Positions 37,774-45,661 of a stretch of 64,000 nucleotides of DNA are shown here, piece by piece. Position numbers and translations under genes: made by a program. Under the pieces are notes generated by a model. That model was not told the origin of the DNA. It did not search any database and was given only the letters and a program-made list of their open reading frames with translations. The first letter of the stretch is position 1. Each line of letters starts with the position of its first letter. The stretch is from Bradyrhizobium sp. URHD0069 (GTDB lineage Bacteria; Pseudomonadota; Alphaproteobacteria; Rhizobiales; Xanthobacteraceae): positions 62,001 to 126,000 of the forward strand of contig NZ_JNIJ01000013.1 of the NCBI RefSeq assembly GCF_000701345.1, read 5' to 3'.

Positions 37774-38253
37774 ATGTCCGGTGCAACCACGGAGCCAATG
37801 TCGACAGCTCCGATCATGCCATTGTACTTCGAGGATTACGAAGTCGGGGCGCGCTTCAAGACCTATTCGCGCACAATCACGGAGGCGGACCTCGCGATGT
37901 TCTGCGCGCTGGTCGGCTACCACATGCCGCTCTTCATTGACGAACACTACGCGCGTGAAACGCGGTTCGGCGGTCGCATCGTGCCCGGGTCTCTGACCGC
38001 GTCCTACTCGACGGCTTCGACGGAAGTACTGACGCGCTGGTCGATCATTGCGCATCTCGGGAACAGAGAGGCACGCTTCTTGGGCCCGGTACGGCCGGGC
38101 GATACGATCACGACGCATGTGGAAGTGATCGAACGATCTGATCGAGGCGAGGGACGCGGCATGGTTACCTTCCGCGACACCGTCGTGAATCAGGACGGCA
38201 CTACCGTCTACACCGTTGAAAAATTGGTGATGGTGAAGAAGCGGCCGGCCTGA
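37774..38253 (+). CDS. MaoC-like hot-dog protein lacking the catalytic pair
   Basis: A 159-residue hot-dog protein opening YFEDYEVGARFKTYSRTITEADLAMF. At the hydratase-2 site it reads LVGYHMPLFIDEHYA, so the Asp and His of GDxNPxH are Tyr and Phe. FGGRIVPGSLT follows as in MaoC. It may be a structural or substrate-binding subunit, or a thioesterase-like variant. Six bases separate it from the dehydrogenase gene. Confidence 0.75.
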   Translation: MSGATTEPMSTAPIMPLYFEDYEVGARFKTYSRTITEADLAMFCALVGYHMPLFIDEHYARETRFGGRIVPGSLTASYSTASTEVLTRWSIIAHLGNREARFLGPVRPGDTITTHVEVIERSDRGEGRGMVTFRDTVVNQDGTTVYTVEKLVMVKKRPA

Positions 38254-38305
38254 CGCATCTGACGATCTCTCTCCAACGCGCGAAACGCACCCAGGAAACG
38301 CAGTC

Positions 38306-39772
38306 ATGAACATCTCCGATCCCATCCGCACTCATGCATTGCGCCGGCCCCGGCACCCTGCTGTGGTGACTCGACAGGGCGAGGTGCGCTATCGCGAATT
38401 CGAAGCCGGGATCAATCGCGGCGCGCGCATGCTTCTCGACGCGGGAATCAAGCGAGGCGATATCGTGGGTGTCGCGCTTGGCGATTCGGCGGAACACATG
38501 GCGATGTTGTTCGCCATTGTGCGGATCGGCGCCGTGATCCTGCCGATCGATCGCCGCTGGACGCAAGGAGAGCTGGCGCGCATCGTCGGGCATTTCGGCG
38601 GGAGCCTCGTGCTGTGCGAGCAGGGCGATCCTGCGATCGAGGGCGTACGTAGTATGTCGGTGGAGATCCCCATCTTCGAGGAGGGGGCGGTGGAGCCCGT
38701 TCCGTCCGCCGCCGAGGGCGATGATCCGCTGATGCTGTCGCTGTCGTCCGGCACGACGGGACGGCCAAAGGGGCCGATGCTGACCCACGCGAATTACTTG
38801 CATCGGTTCCAGATCTATTTCATCAGCGCGACTTTCAACGAGCACGATCGTTTTGCTTCCACGTCACCGTTGTACTTCACCGGTAGCCGCGCTTTCTGCA
38901 TGGCGATCTCATTCGCCGGCGGGACCGTTGTCCTGCTGCCGCCGCCCGTGTCGCCCGCCCAGCTGATCCAAGAGATCAACGATTATCGATGCACCGCGAC
39001 CTTCGCTGTACCGACGATGTTGCGGCGTTGGATTGATCTGAATAAGGAAGACAAACTGTGCTTTCCGGCCCTGCGATTGCTGCTGCTCACCGGCTCGGCG
39101 GTCTTCCCGGAGGATTGGGAGCAGGCCCACCGCAAAGTGGCGCGCTATCTCATCAATTTCTATGGGTCGGCGGAAGGTGCGGGTGCAACCGTGCTCACCT
39201 CGGATCATCCGCCAGAGGCGATCCGATCGGTTGGCACTGTCGCTTATGGTTCGGTAGTCAGGATCGTCGACGCGCAGTTCAATGATCTTCCTACCGGCAC
39301 CGAAGGGCGGATCTGCTATCGCAGCCCGGCCACAGCGCGCGAATACTTCCGTGATCCGGAACAGACGCAGAAGGCCTTCCATGACGGTTGGTATTGCCCC
39401 GGCGATCTCGGCTATCTGAGTGAGGACGGATTTCTCTGCATCACGGGCCGTGAAAAGGACCTCATCATCCGTGGGGGCATCAACATCTATCCGGACGAGA
39501 TCGAGAGCATTTTAGTGACGCACCCGAGCATTTCCGAAGCCGCCGTGGTGGGACTTCCATCGCAGGAATTCGGTGAAGAGGTGGCGGCGATCCTCATTTC
39601 GGATGAGGAACTGGATCAGGACCAATTGCGAGCCTTTTGCAAGCAGCAGTTGGCGCCCTACAAGGTGCCGTCCCGCTACTATCGCTTGCAGGAAATGCCG
39701 AAAACGAGTGTGGGAAAGATCGACAAGAAAGCACTACGGATAAGCCTGCAGAACAACACGGTGCCCGGTTGA
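38306..39772 (+). CDS. Acyl-CoA synthetase, adenylate-forming class I
   Basis: A 488-residue ligase that activates a carboxylic acid to its CoA ester with ATP. Motifs: LSLSSGTTGRPKG (P-loop A3), INFYGSAEGAG (A5), GDLGYLSEDGFLCITGREKDLIIRGGINIYPDEIE (A7-A8) and PKTSVGKIDKKAL (A10 lysine). It is the entry enzyme of the cluster. Substrate class cannot be told, though lack of a membrane segment suggests a soluble acid such as an aromatic, alicyclic or branched short acid. Confidence 0.9.
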   Translation: MNISDPIRTHALRRPRHPAVVTRQGEVRYREFEAGINRGARMLLDAGIKRGDIVGVALGDSAEHMAMLFAIVRIGAVILPIDRRWTQGELARIVGHFGGSLVLCEQGDPAIEGVRSMSVEIPIFEEGAVEPVPSAAEGDDPLMLSLSSGTTGRPKGPMLTHANYLHRFQIYFISATFNEHDRFASTSPLYFTGSRAFCMAISFAGGTVVLLPPPVSPAQLIQEINDYRCTATFAVPTMLRRWIDLNKEDKLCFPALRLLLLTGSAVFPEDWEQAHRKVARYLINFYGSAEGAGATVLTSDHPPEAIRSVGTVAYGSVVRIVDAQFNDLPTGTEGRICYRSPATAREYFRDPEQTQKAFHDGWYCPGDLGYLSEDGFLCITGREKDLIIRGGINIYPDEIESILVTHPSISEAAVVGLPSQEFGEEVAAILISDEELDQDQLRAFCKQQLAPYKVPSRYYRLQEMPKTSVGKIDKKALRISLQNNTVPG

Positions 39773-39808
39773 GCGGCGAGATAACCTCGAAATGAGGAAG
39801 AGCTTCTT

Positions 39809-40264
39809 GTGACCCATCCTTCCGAGATCAAGCCACGCGAGGGATATGCGCGGGGAACCCGCCCGAGCGAATTTATCGTCGGCACGCGTCTTCCGGCGGT
39901 CCATTTCACGGTCACGCGCGCGATCGTCGTCGACTATTGCGCGGCCATCGGCTGGAAGGTGATGCCGACCCGGGATGGCCGGCCGCTCGCACCGACGACC
40001 GTTCTCACGCTGTATCAGACCGCCATTCTTTACCGTCGCTTTCTGCCGCCCCAGGGGGTCATCCTGCGAGAGCAGGAGTGGTGGTGGAAAGGGCTAGTGT
40101 GGGCCGACGAGGACACCACGGTGGAAGCCGACGGAGAAGTAGTCGATCGCTTCGAGCGCCGCCAAAAGCAGTATGTCAAATGGGCTGTTGAATTCCGGAC
40201 GAACGAGGGGCGGCCTATCGCCTCGTCTCTCTGTACCCTTTACATTCCCGGTGGTTCGTCATGA
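39809..40264 (+). CDS. MaoC N-type hot-dog subunit
   Basis: A 151-residue FAS1-like dehydratase domain beginning FIVGTRLPAVHFTVTRAIVVDYCAAIGW and including WWWKGLVWADEDTTVEADGEVVDRFERR. It lacks the D-x5-H hydratase motif. It overlaps the next gene, a canonical MaoC, by four bases, so the two probably form a heteromeric hydratase like the split hydratases of sterol degradation (ChsH1/ChsH2). Confidence 0.75.
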   Translation: MTHPSEIKPREGYARGTRPSEFIVGTRLPAVHFTVTRAIVVDYCAAIGWKVMPTRDGRPLAPTTVLTLYQTAILYRRFLPPQGVILREQEWWWKGLVWADEDTTVEADGEVVDRFERRQKQYVKWAVEFRTNEGRPIASSLCTLYIPGGSS

Positions 40265-40638
40265 CCGGCACACTTCGCAGGCAGATCACGCAGGAATCAA
40301 TCAATCGATACGGCGAGCTCAACGGCGACAACGATCAACTACACTACGATGCCGAATATGCGCGCAGCCGGGGATTTGAGGGAACGATAGCACACGGCCT
40401 CATGCTGCTGGGAACGGTGACAGAACTCGCCGTCTCGCGGATGGGCTCGGCATGGTTCGAGCAAGGGTATGTCGGACTCAAGTGGATCGCACCGACGCAC
40501 GCCGGCGACGAAATTGTTGTGGCCATTGACGACGCCGGCAAAATTGAGGTCTATGCGGCTGCCGGCCGCGTTGTCGCACTGGGAACTGCAACGTCAGCAG
40601 GCGGTGGGCCTTCTGATCAGACATCGGGTTCGGAATGA
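40261..40638 (+). CDS. MaoC-family hydratase subunit
   Basis: A 125-residue single hot-dog hydratase with the intact motif YGELNGDNDQLHYDAEYARS (Asp, His) and FEGTIAHGLMLLG. Start ATG overlaps the previous stop (ATGA). As the catalytic half of the pair with the preceding N-type subunit it would hydrate an enoyl-CoA produced by the upstream dehydrogenases. Confidence 0.82.
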   Translation: MTGTLRRQITQESINRYGELNGDNDQLHYDAEYARSRGFEGTIAHGLMLLGTVTELAVSRMGSAWFEQGYVGLKWIAPTHAGDEIVVAIDDAGKIEVYAAAGRVVALGTATSAGGGPSDQTSGSE

Positions 40639-40746
40639 CTGATGTTCTGTTTTGCGTCCTGCAAGGCGTAATCGGCGCTCGCACTGGCTATAGGGAAATA
40701 AACCTGTTATCCACCCGTGCTGAATGCGCCCTATGAGACGTTCAGC

Positions 40747-41412
40747 ATGAGCATGGATGCCAGCGAGTGGATTGCTGCCGATTCGCCACGGAAGCGAGAC
40801 GAGATTTTGCGTAGTCTCGGCGCTTACCTGCAGCGAACCAGGCTTTCGTCGCTGACGATGCAAGACATCGCCGACCAACTCAACATCAGCAAAGGCAGCC
40901 TCTACAACTACTTCAAGAGCAAGCAGGACATCATTTTTCATTGCCATATGAAGGTGATGGAAATGAGCTTGGCGGCGCTGCGAGAAGCGAAGCAGGCCGG
41001 CGACTCGTCGGCAGCCCGTCTCCAGATCCTGCTGGAGAAGCATATTCGCGGCATGACCGATGAAGTGTATGGCGGAGTGCTGTTGCTGCCGATAGACGAC
41101 CTGGATGCCGCACAGCGCCGCAAGTACATTGGATTGCGCGATCAGTTCGAGCGCGGCGTGCGCAAATTGATCGATGACGGGATCAGGAGCGGCGAATTTC
41201 GTCCGATCGATGCCAGAATAGCATCGCTTGCGATTCTTGGTTCGATCAATTGGCTACCGCGATGGTACCGCTCCGACGGGCAACTGACGCCCAGTGAAGT
41301 AGCGGCGCAATTTGCCAGCCTTTTCGTGCATTCGCTCCTGGCCGACAATCATCGTCCCCCAACAGGGATTGCGCGGCGGAGCAGGGCACGACCTAGGCAG
41401 GCTGCGGGCTAG
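40747..41412 (+). CDS. TetR-family regulator of the catabolic cluster
   Basis: A repressor of about 220 residues. The helix-turn-helix lies in LSSLTMQDIADQLNISKGSLYNYFKSKQDI (residues about 35-65) and the rest is a ligand-binding helical domain. The start at 40747 is likely; a GTG at 40717 is also possible. The last codons (after about LLADNHRP) run into the outer end of an IS481 remnant, so the C-terminus may be altered. It ends the plus arm and is the obvious candidate to bind the 33624 palindrome. Confidence 0.85.
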   Translation: MSMDASEWIAADSPRKRDEILRSLGAYLQRTRLSSLTMQDIADQLNISKGSLYNYFKSKQDIIFHCHMKVMEMSLAALREAKQAGDSSAARLQILLEKHIRGMTDEVYGGVLLLPIDDLDAAQRRKYIGLRDQFERGVRKLIDDGIRSGEFRPIDARIASLAILGSINWLPRWYRSDGQLTPSEVAAQFASLFVHSLLADNHRPPTGIARRSRARPRQAAG

Positions 41413-41579
41413 GTGTGCAGTCCCGGCATTTGATGGATTGGATCGAGGATGAATCGATCCGGTTCTCTTGTCCGGCTTTTGCAGATGTATTCGTAGGGCG
41501 TGAGGCCCTTAAGGGTCTTGAGCCGGCAGGCGAAGTTGTAGGTGGTGATGAAGTCGGCGAGGTGCTGGCGGAGCTGGTA
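41409..41579 (-). pseudogene. IS481-type transposase C-terminal remnant
   Basis: The minus strand reads HLADFITTYNFACRLKTLKGLTPYEYICK and then DPIHQMPGLHT before a TAG, the C-terminus of an IS481-family DDE transposase. The homology starts abruptly near 41579 and no N-terminal part was found, so the insertion sequence has been deleted down to one end. Its stop codon shares bases with the TetR stop on the other strand. Confidence 0.75.
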
Positions 41580-41676
41580 CTAAATTCATATTCAAGAGGT
41601 ATTGCATCGCCGCACTATTGGATATGCATCGAACATCAAGGGCGCGAGAATTGCGTAAGCTGACTGGGAGGATCGA

Positions 41677-42375
41677 TTGACGTTTTCAATTTTAGCTTTC
41701 TGCGAGGAGAGTGGAAAAATCGGCGTAGGCCAATCGACGGGAACCCCAGCGATTGGCAATCGCACTTTTCGCATCTTTCCAGGGCGGGGGGTTTTCACAG
41801 TCCAAGCAGGGCATAATTTTTATCAACGGGAACTCGCCGCCGCGCTTTTCGAAGCTGGATGGGGCGCTCAGCGCATCATCGACGCGCTCGATGCGGCAGA
41901 TCCCTATTCCAACCAGCGGCAGGTTGCCGTCTTGAGAGTGACGGGTGATATCGCGGTCAGAACCGGCTCAAAGGCGTTTAGCTGGAATGGGCATCGGGTG
42001 GGAGAAAACTACGTCGTCGCCGGCAATGCGCTGGTGGGTCCAGGTGTCGTCGATGGAATGGCGGCAGCTTTTGAAGGTGGCGAAGGCGAGGAATTAGAAG
42101 ATCGATTGCTCCTCGCGATCGAAGCTGGGCGCGATGCCGGCGGTCAACCCACAGGGCAACGCTCTGCTGTTCTGCAGGTCTTCAAAGATAAAGCCTATCC
42201 GCTGTTCGATTTGCGTGTTGATATCAATCAGGAGCCCGTCGCAGAGCTCCGCAAGGGCTTCGATTGGTACCGCCCTCTGGCTCAGCACTATGCTGAGTGC
42301 TACGAGGCGGGCACCATCGCGAAATATCGGGACCACCTAACGTCCATCGGATGGCCGACAAGCCCCAGCTTCTGA
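41677..42375 (+). CDS. DUF1028-family protein
   Basis: A 232-residue protein with a TTG start seven bases after GGGAGG. It begins TFSILAFCEESGKIGVGQSTGTPAIGN, typical of DUF1028, a family with an Ntn-hydrolase-like fold where the threonine after the start is the expected nucleophile; function unproven. ALLQAGWGAQ-like and DLRVDINQEPVAELR segments also fit. A broken RidA gene follows, the usual neighbour of DUF1028, so this was probably an amidohydrolase-type catabolic pair. Confidence 0.78.
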   Translation: MTFSILAFCEESGKIGVGQSTGTPAIGNRTFRIFPGRGVFTVQAGHNFYQRELAAALFEAGWGAQRIIDALDAADPYSNQRQVAVLRVTGDIAVRTGSKAFSWNGHRVGENYVVAGNALVGPGVVDGMAAAFEGGEGEELEDRLLLAIEAGRDAGGQPTGQRSAVLQVFKDKAYPLFDLRVDINQEPVAELRKGFDWYRPLAQHYAECYEAGTIAKYRDHLTSIGWPTSPSF

Positions 42376-42436
42376 ATATTCCCTTTCAAGAATCTGCATC
42401 CTGCTTTGCTGCGCAAATGATGGCGAGCGCGCAAGC

Positions 42437-42645
42437 ATGTCCAATTCGCCACCATTCAAATCGAACAACCGCCGGAGCAAGGCCACGTCCGCAAACGGAT
42501 TCGTCTTCACCGCAGGATAGACCGCAGAAGACCTGTCAGGCGACACTACAGTGCAGACCAAAACGTTTTGACGCAGGTCGACCGCCATCTAGGTCAGTCC
42601 GGTACTTCAAAGGACAATATCGTAAGCGTGATTATTTGGCTCACT
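42437..42645 (+). pseudogene. RidA-family gene remnant
   Basis: The ATG at 42437 begins a frame reading ATSANGFVFTAG, then TAG, then TAEDLSGDTTVQTKTF and TGA; after a frameshift near 42566 it continues TQVDRHLGQSGTSKDNIVSVIIWLT. Together these match the middle of a RidA protein. The 3' third is missing. Two stops plus a frameshift make it clearly dead. Confidence 0.75.
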
Positions 42646-43112
42646 CGCCGGCGACGCGAGAACAGCCGGCCCGAAGAAGCCCGTCTGGACGGTTGCACGT
42701 TTGAATTGCGAGATGCGCCAGAGATGCTTCGCCTCGCGTTGTTCGTTCCCGTTCCTCAACGAGAATTCCCCGATGAACTAGTAAATACAGTCGACCAGCT
42801 AACGCGCTGTTTTTGTTAGATCTTCCGTACAGTAGCGAACAGAGGAGAACAGTATGATGGCGGAAGGGGTGTCCTCCACATGATATTGATATAATGGGAC
42901 TTTTGTGCGGTTTTCAGCTGTTCTCCACGCGCCTCTCCACGTTGCCAGTGTGAAACTCGGAGAATGGAGGTTGGCGGCATTAAGTCAGGCGTCAGACTTC
43001 GGAAGCCTGCACAGCTCCAGAAGACCGGATGAAGGCGGGTGGGGAGCATCGCGTACCGTTGGTGCCGTGCTGCCCCGAAGCCAGCCGGTGGGCACCGCCA
43101 TCGATCTTGCGT
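42646..43112. other. Scar region between remnants
   Basis: No intact gene seen between the RidA and integrase remnants. A long minus-strand frame covering 42816-43625 is antisense to the integrase remnant and carries no family pattern. Confidence 0.35.
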
Positions 43113-43367
43113 TCGCTGGTCGCTCGGACAAGAGACCATGCAACTGGTGCTGCTCATGAACACGCCGGCACTGAATAAAGAGCGCAGCTTCCGGTCAGCG
43201 TTCCGGGACTGGGCGTCGGAGCGGACCAATTTTGCCCGCGAGATTTGCGAGGCGGCGCTCGCGCACATCGTAAAGGACAAAACCGAGGCTGCGCATCGGC
43301 GTGGAGACCTGTTCAACCGGCGACGCGAATTGATGGTGGCGTGGGCTGCGTTCGTTGCAGCACAAAG
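43113..43367 (+). pseudogene. Tyrosine integrase C-terminal remnant
   Basis: Reads SFRSAFRDWASERTNFAREICEAALAH and DKTEAAHRRGDLFNRRRELMVAWAAF, matching the end of phage/island integrases. In the family the boxes are HGFRSxFRDW and KTEAAYRRGDL; here the box-II His is Ser and the catalytic Tyr is His. A further fragment, DLAFAGRSDKRP, lies upstream in another frame. It marks the left edge of the 43.7-51.8 kb element and could not catalyse integration. Confidence 0.8.
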
Positions 43368-43703
43368 TACAGTAATTGCCCACGTACGATCCGCTCGATT
43401 TAAAAAGCCCAACTTCAGATTGCGTCGGAGTTTTCTCGTATTATCGGTAAAGTTGATTGCCGTGAACGGCGCCACAGAATTGACGAGCAAAAACATCCGG
43501 GTATGGGTGATCTTATCCGACTTCCGATAAAACCAAAGTTTGAGAGCCAAGGTTGCAAACAACTTGCGATCGAATCTTCGCTCCCAAAAAAATTGACCTG
43601 GCGCGCGTCCGGCATAGTTTAGCACCGTGTCGTGAACGCCTAGGGCATCTGTTCTGCCTTACTTGACCAACAGGCCCTGGGTCGGCGGCAGGTTTTCACA
43701 TCG

Positions 43704-44795
43704 TTGAGCAAAAAAACGCTGAAACAAGCGAACGGGAGAGTCATGCCCAAATCTCATCGCAACATCAATCCGTTGGCGGACGATGGATTCGTCGGCCCCA
43801 GGACCATCCTGGCTCCGACCGGACCGCTGCTGGCAACAATCACCGATCCGATCGCATACCTGATCCGGCGCAAGTTTTACCGGAGGGAGACCGGACTGGA
43901 ATGCTTCCGGACCGATCGCCTGGTGGGCATGGCGCCTGAAGCCGAACGCAAGGCAGTCGAGGCGTACCGAAGCGAACTTCAGGCTAGGCGGCCTGAGGAA
44001 GTATCGGCGTTGGTCGAAGCCGAACTCGCGCGCGAAGCCTCCGAGGAGGAGCCGCAAGCTCAACAGGCAGATCAGGACCGTTTCTTCAACCTGCCGGGCG
44101 CCAACGCCGATCTCACACACTGGAGCCGGGCGATGATCTGGTCATTGGAGGGTGCCGTTGCGCTATCGTTCGGCAAAAACCCCGACGTTGTCACTTGGAA
44201 GCGGGTCAAGCCACATCTTCAGTTCTCGCCGTTTGCCACCGAGTACCGCCACGTACTGGAGCTGGCCTACGACGCGCGGGATAGCGGGCTGTTGGACCAT
44301 TTCGTCGAACCTGGCCTTTTTATCGCTTGGGCCAAGCGGACTGGCATCCCTTTCCCCGCGGACCTCGAACGTGCGGTTATCGCGGAGGAGCTTGAGACGG
44401 TGAATTGGCAGGCGAAGTATTATGAACTCGTGTATAGTTCCGACGCGCGCGAGCAAGAAGATCGGGCTATCAAAGAGCGCCGGCGCGCCGCGATTGACGA
44501 ATTGACCCAGCGCTGCGTCGACCTCGCAAACCAGCTTGCAGCGGCTATGAGCCCCTTGCGTACCGAGCCAGTCAAAGCGACGGAAATCGGAACGCGGGAG
44601 CGCGACACCTTGCTCAAGCTCGTGATCGGCATGGCCGTGAAAGGGTACGGCTACGACCCGGACCAGCAACGGAGCGGCACGGTGCGGGAGATCGTCAGTG
44701 ATCTCGAACTCGTGGGCGTGGCTTTAGATGCCGATACGGTCCGGAAATGGCTCAGACGAGCTGCTGGCCTTCTGTCTCGCGAACAACCCGAATAG
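43704..44795 (+). CDS. Island protein with C-terminal conserved helical domain
   Basis: A 363-residue protein. The N-terminal 60 residues are polar, residues 85-130 acidic, and the middle predicted helical. The C-terminal about 70 residues, TRERDTLLKLVIGMAVKGYGYDPDQQRSGTVREIVSDLELVGVALDADTVRKWLRRA, form a conserved module seen in hypothetical proteins of integrated elements; it resembles a DNA-binding or adaptor helical domain. First gene of the element, 290 bases after the integrase remnant. Function unknown. Confidence 0.75.
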   Translation: MSKKTLKQANGRVMPKSHRNINPLADDGFVGPRTILAPTGPLLATITDPIAYLIRRKFYRRETGLECFRTDRLVGMAPEAERKAVEAYRSELQARRPEEVSALVEAELAREASEEEPQAQQADQDRFFNLPGANADLTHWSRAMIWSLEGAVALSFGKNPDVVTWKRVKPHLQFSPFATEYRHVLELAYDARDSGLLDHFVEPGLFIAWAKRTGIPFPADLERAVIAEELETVNWQAKYYELVYSSDAREQEDRAIKERRRAAIDELTQRCVDLANQLAAAMSPLRTEPVKATEIGTRERDTLLKLVIGMAVKGYGYDPDQQRSGTVREIVSDLELVGVALDADTVRKWLRRAAGLLSREQPE

Positions 44796-44806
44796 CCCAA
44801 TCGCGC

Positions 44807-44860
44807 TAACCGAAGACGGTCAGTGGTAACCGAATTCGGTTAGGGCTTAACCGAGTTCGG
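44807..44860. repeat. Iteron-like direct repeats with central palindrome
   Basis: TAACCGAAGACGG, TAACCGAATTCGG and TAACCGAGTTCGG begin at 44807, 44827 and 44848, a 20-21 base period. The middle copy extends to a perfect 16-base palindrome TAACCGAATTCGGTTA (44827-44842). They precede the AlpA-like gene. Two helical turns between copies is the spacing of plasmid iterons and of cooperative operators. Confidence 0.6.
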
Positions 44861-44919
44861 CCACCGCCCGACCTGCACTTCATAGACCGGCACCGTCATC
44901 AACCAGACGGAGCCAATCC

Positions 44920-45207
44920 ATGACATCCCCTGCTGCTTCCCCCAGGACAGCGTTTGCTGTCTACCCCAAGACGGATGTTGCTGCCACTTCGCCTGAGACG
45001 GCTTTCGTTGCCGCTTTTCCCAAAACGGGTTTTGTGCGGCTCGCATCCATCTTAGCACCGCGCGGCCCGATCCCGGTCAGCAAGTCGACCTGGTGGGCCG
45101 GCGTCAAGTCCGGCCGCTTTCCGAAGCCGGTGAAGCTGGGCGACCGTATCACCGTCTGGCACGCTGAGGACATCCGCAAGCTGTTCGAGCCGAGGGCTGT
45201 CCAATGA
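44920..45207 (+). CDS. AlpA-like DNA-binding protein with repeated N-terminus
   Basis: A 95-residue protein. Residues 50-90 (SKSTWWAGVKSGRFPKPVKLGDRITVWHAEDIRKLF) are a MerR-like helix-turn-helix of the AlpA/excisionase type. The N-terminal 42 residues consist of four imperfect repeats of P-x-T-[AGD]-[FV]-[AV]. Overlap with the next gene (ATGA) shows coupling. It probably regulates or excises the element and may bind the 44807 repeats. Confidence 0.75.
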   Translation: MTSPAASPRTAFAVYPKTDVAATSPETAFVAAFPKTGFVRLASILAPRGPIPVSKSTWWAGVKSGRFPKPVKLGDRITVWHAEDIRKLFEPRAVQ

Positions 45208-45539
45208 GCGGACGGGGGCATCGCCGCAAGGGCGATCGTATCGAGCGCGAAATCGTGGATCGGCATCGCGAATTGGGCATTCACGCCGAACGCTACCCGC
45301 TGTCGGGCGCGAGCCGGTTCCGCGGCAGCGGCCACGACGTCGACATCTACCTGTTCGGCATCGATCAGGCGCCGATCAAGGCGGAGGTGAAGGGGCGCAA
45401 GAACGGCGCCGGTTTCGTCAGCTTGGAGAACTGGCTCGGCGACTACGACGCGCTGTTTCTGCGCAAGGACCGCACCGATCCGATGGTGCTGATCCCGTGG
45501 CGCGTGTGGGCGCACCTTGTTGAACGGGTGCGCCAGTGA
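45204..45539 (+). CDS. Hjc/PDDEXK-type nuclease
   Basis: A 111-residue restriction-endonuclease-fold protein: KGDRIEREIVDRHRELGIHAERYPLSGASR, then GHDVDIYLFG and PIKAEVKGRKNG, i.e. E, D and ExK of the PDDEXK core, in the layout of Holliday-junction resolvases. It is coupled to both neighbours by overlaps. It likely resolves or nicks replication or recombination intermediates of the element. Confidence 0.75.
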   Translation: MSGRGHRRKGDRIEREIVDRHRELGIHAERYPLSGASRFRGSGHDVDIYLFGIDQAPIKAEVKGRKNGAGFVSLENWLGDYDALFLRKDRTDPMVLIPWRVWAHLVERVRQ

Positions 45540-45661
45540 CGAGCTTGTGCATGGAGTTGATCGAGGCGGGGCGGGTGGTCGCTGTGGCCAAGTTGACGGC
45601 CACCACCGATGGCGTCGCGCTGACCGTCGCGAAGGTTGCTTATGGCGAGGCCGCCCTATGA
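45536..45661 (+). CDS. Translationally coupled 41-residue protein
   Basis: GTG start overlaps the nuclease stop (GTGA) and its TGA overlaps the ATG of the primase gene (ATGA). The product, rich in Ala and Val, reads MELIEAGRVVAVAKLTATTDGVAL in its core and has no cysteine. Being locked into the operon by both overlaps is the main evidence it is translated. No family recognised. Confidence 0.6.
   Translation: MTSLCMELIEAGRVVAVAKLTATTDGVALTVAKVAYGEAAL

Noticed and set aside
42816..43625. 269-codon minus-strand open frame
   Set aside because: Antisense to the integrase remnant, which has clear homology on the plus strand; no motif and no ribosome site.
43370..43703. tRNA gene as attachment site for the island
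   Set aside because: No cloverleaf or CCA-adjacent T-loop sequence was found here or near 51.8 kb by eye.
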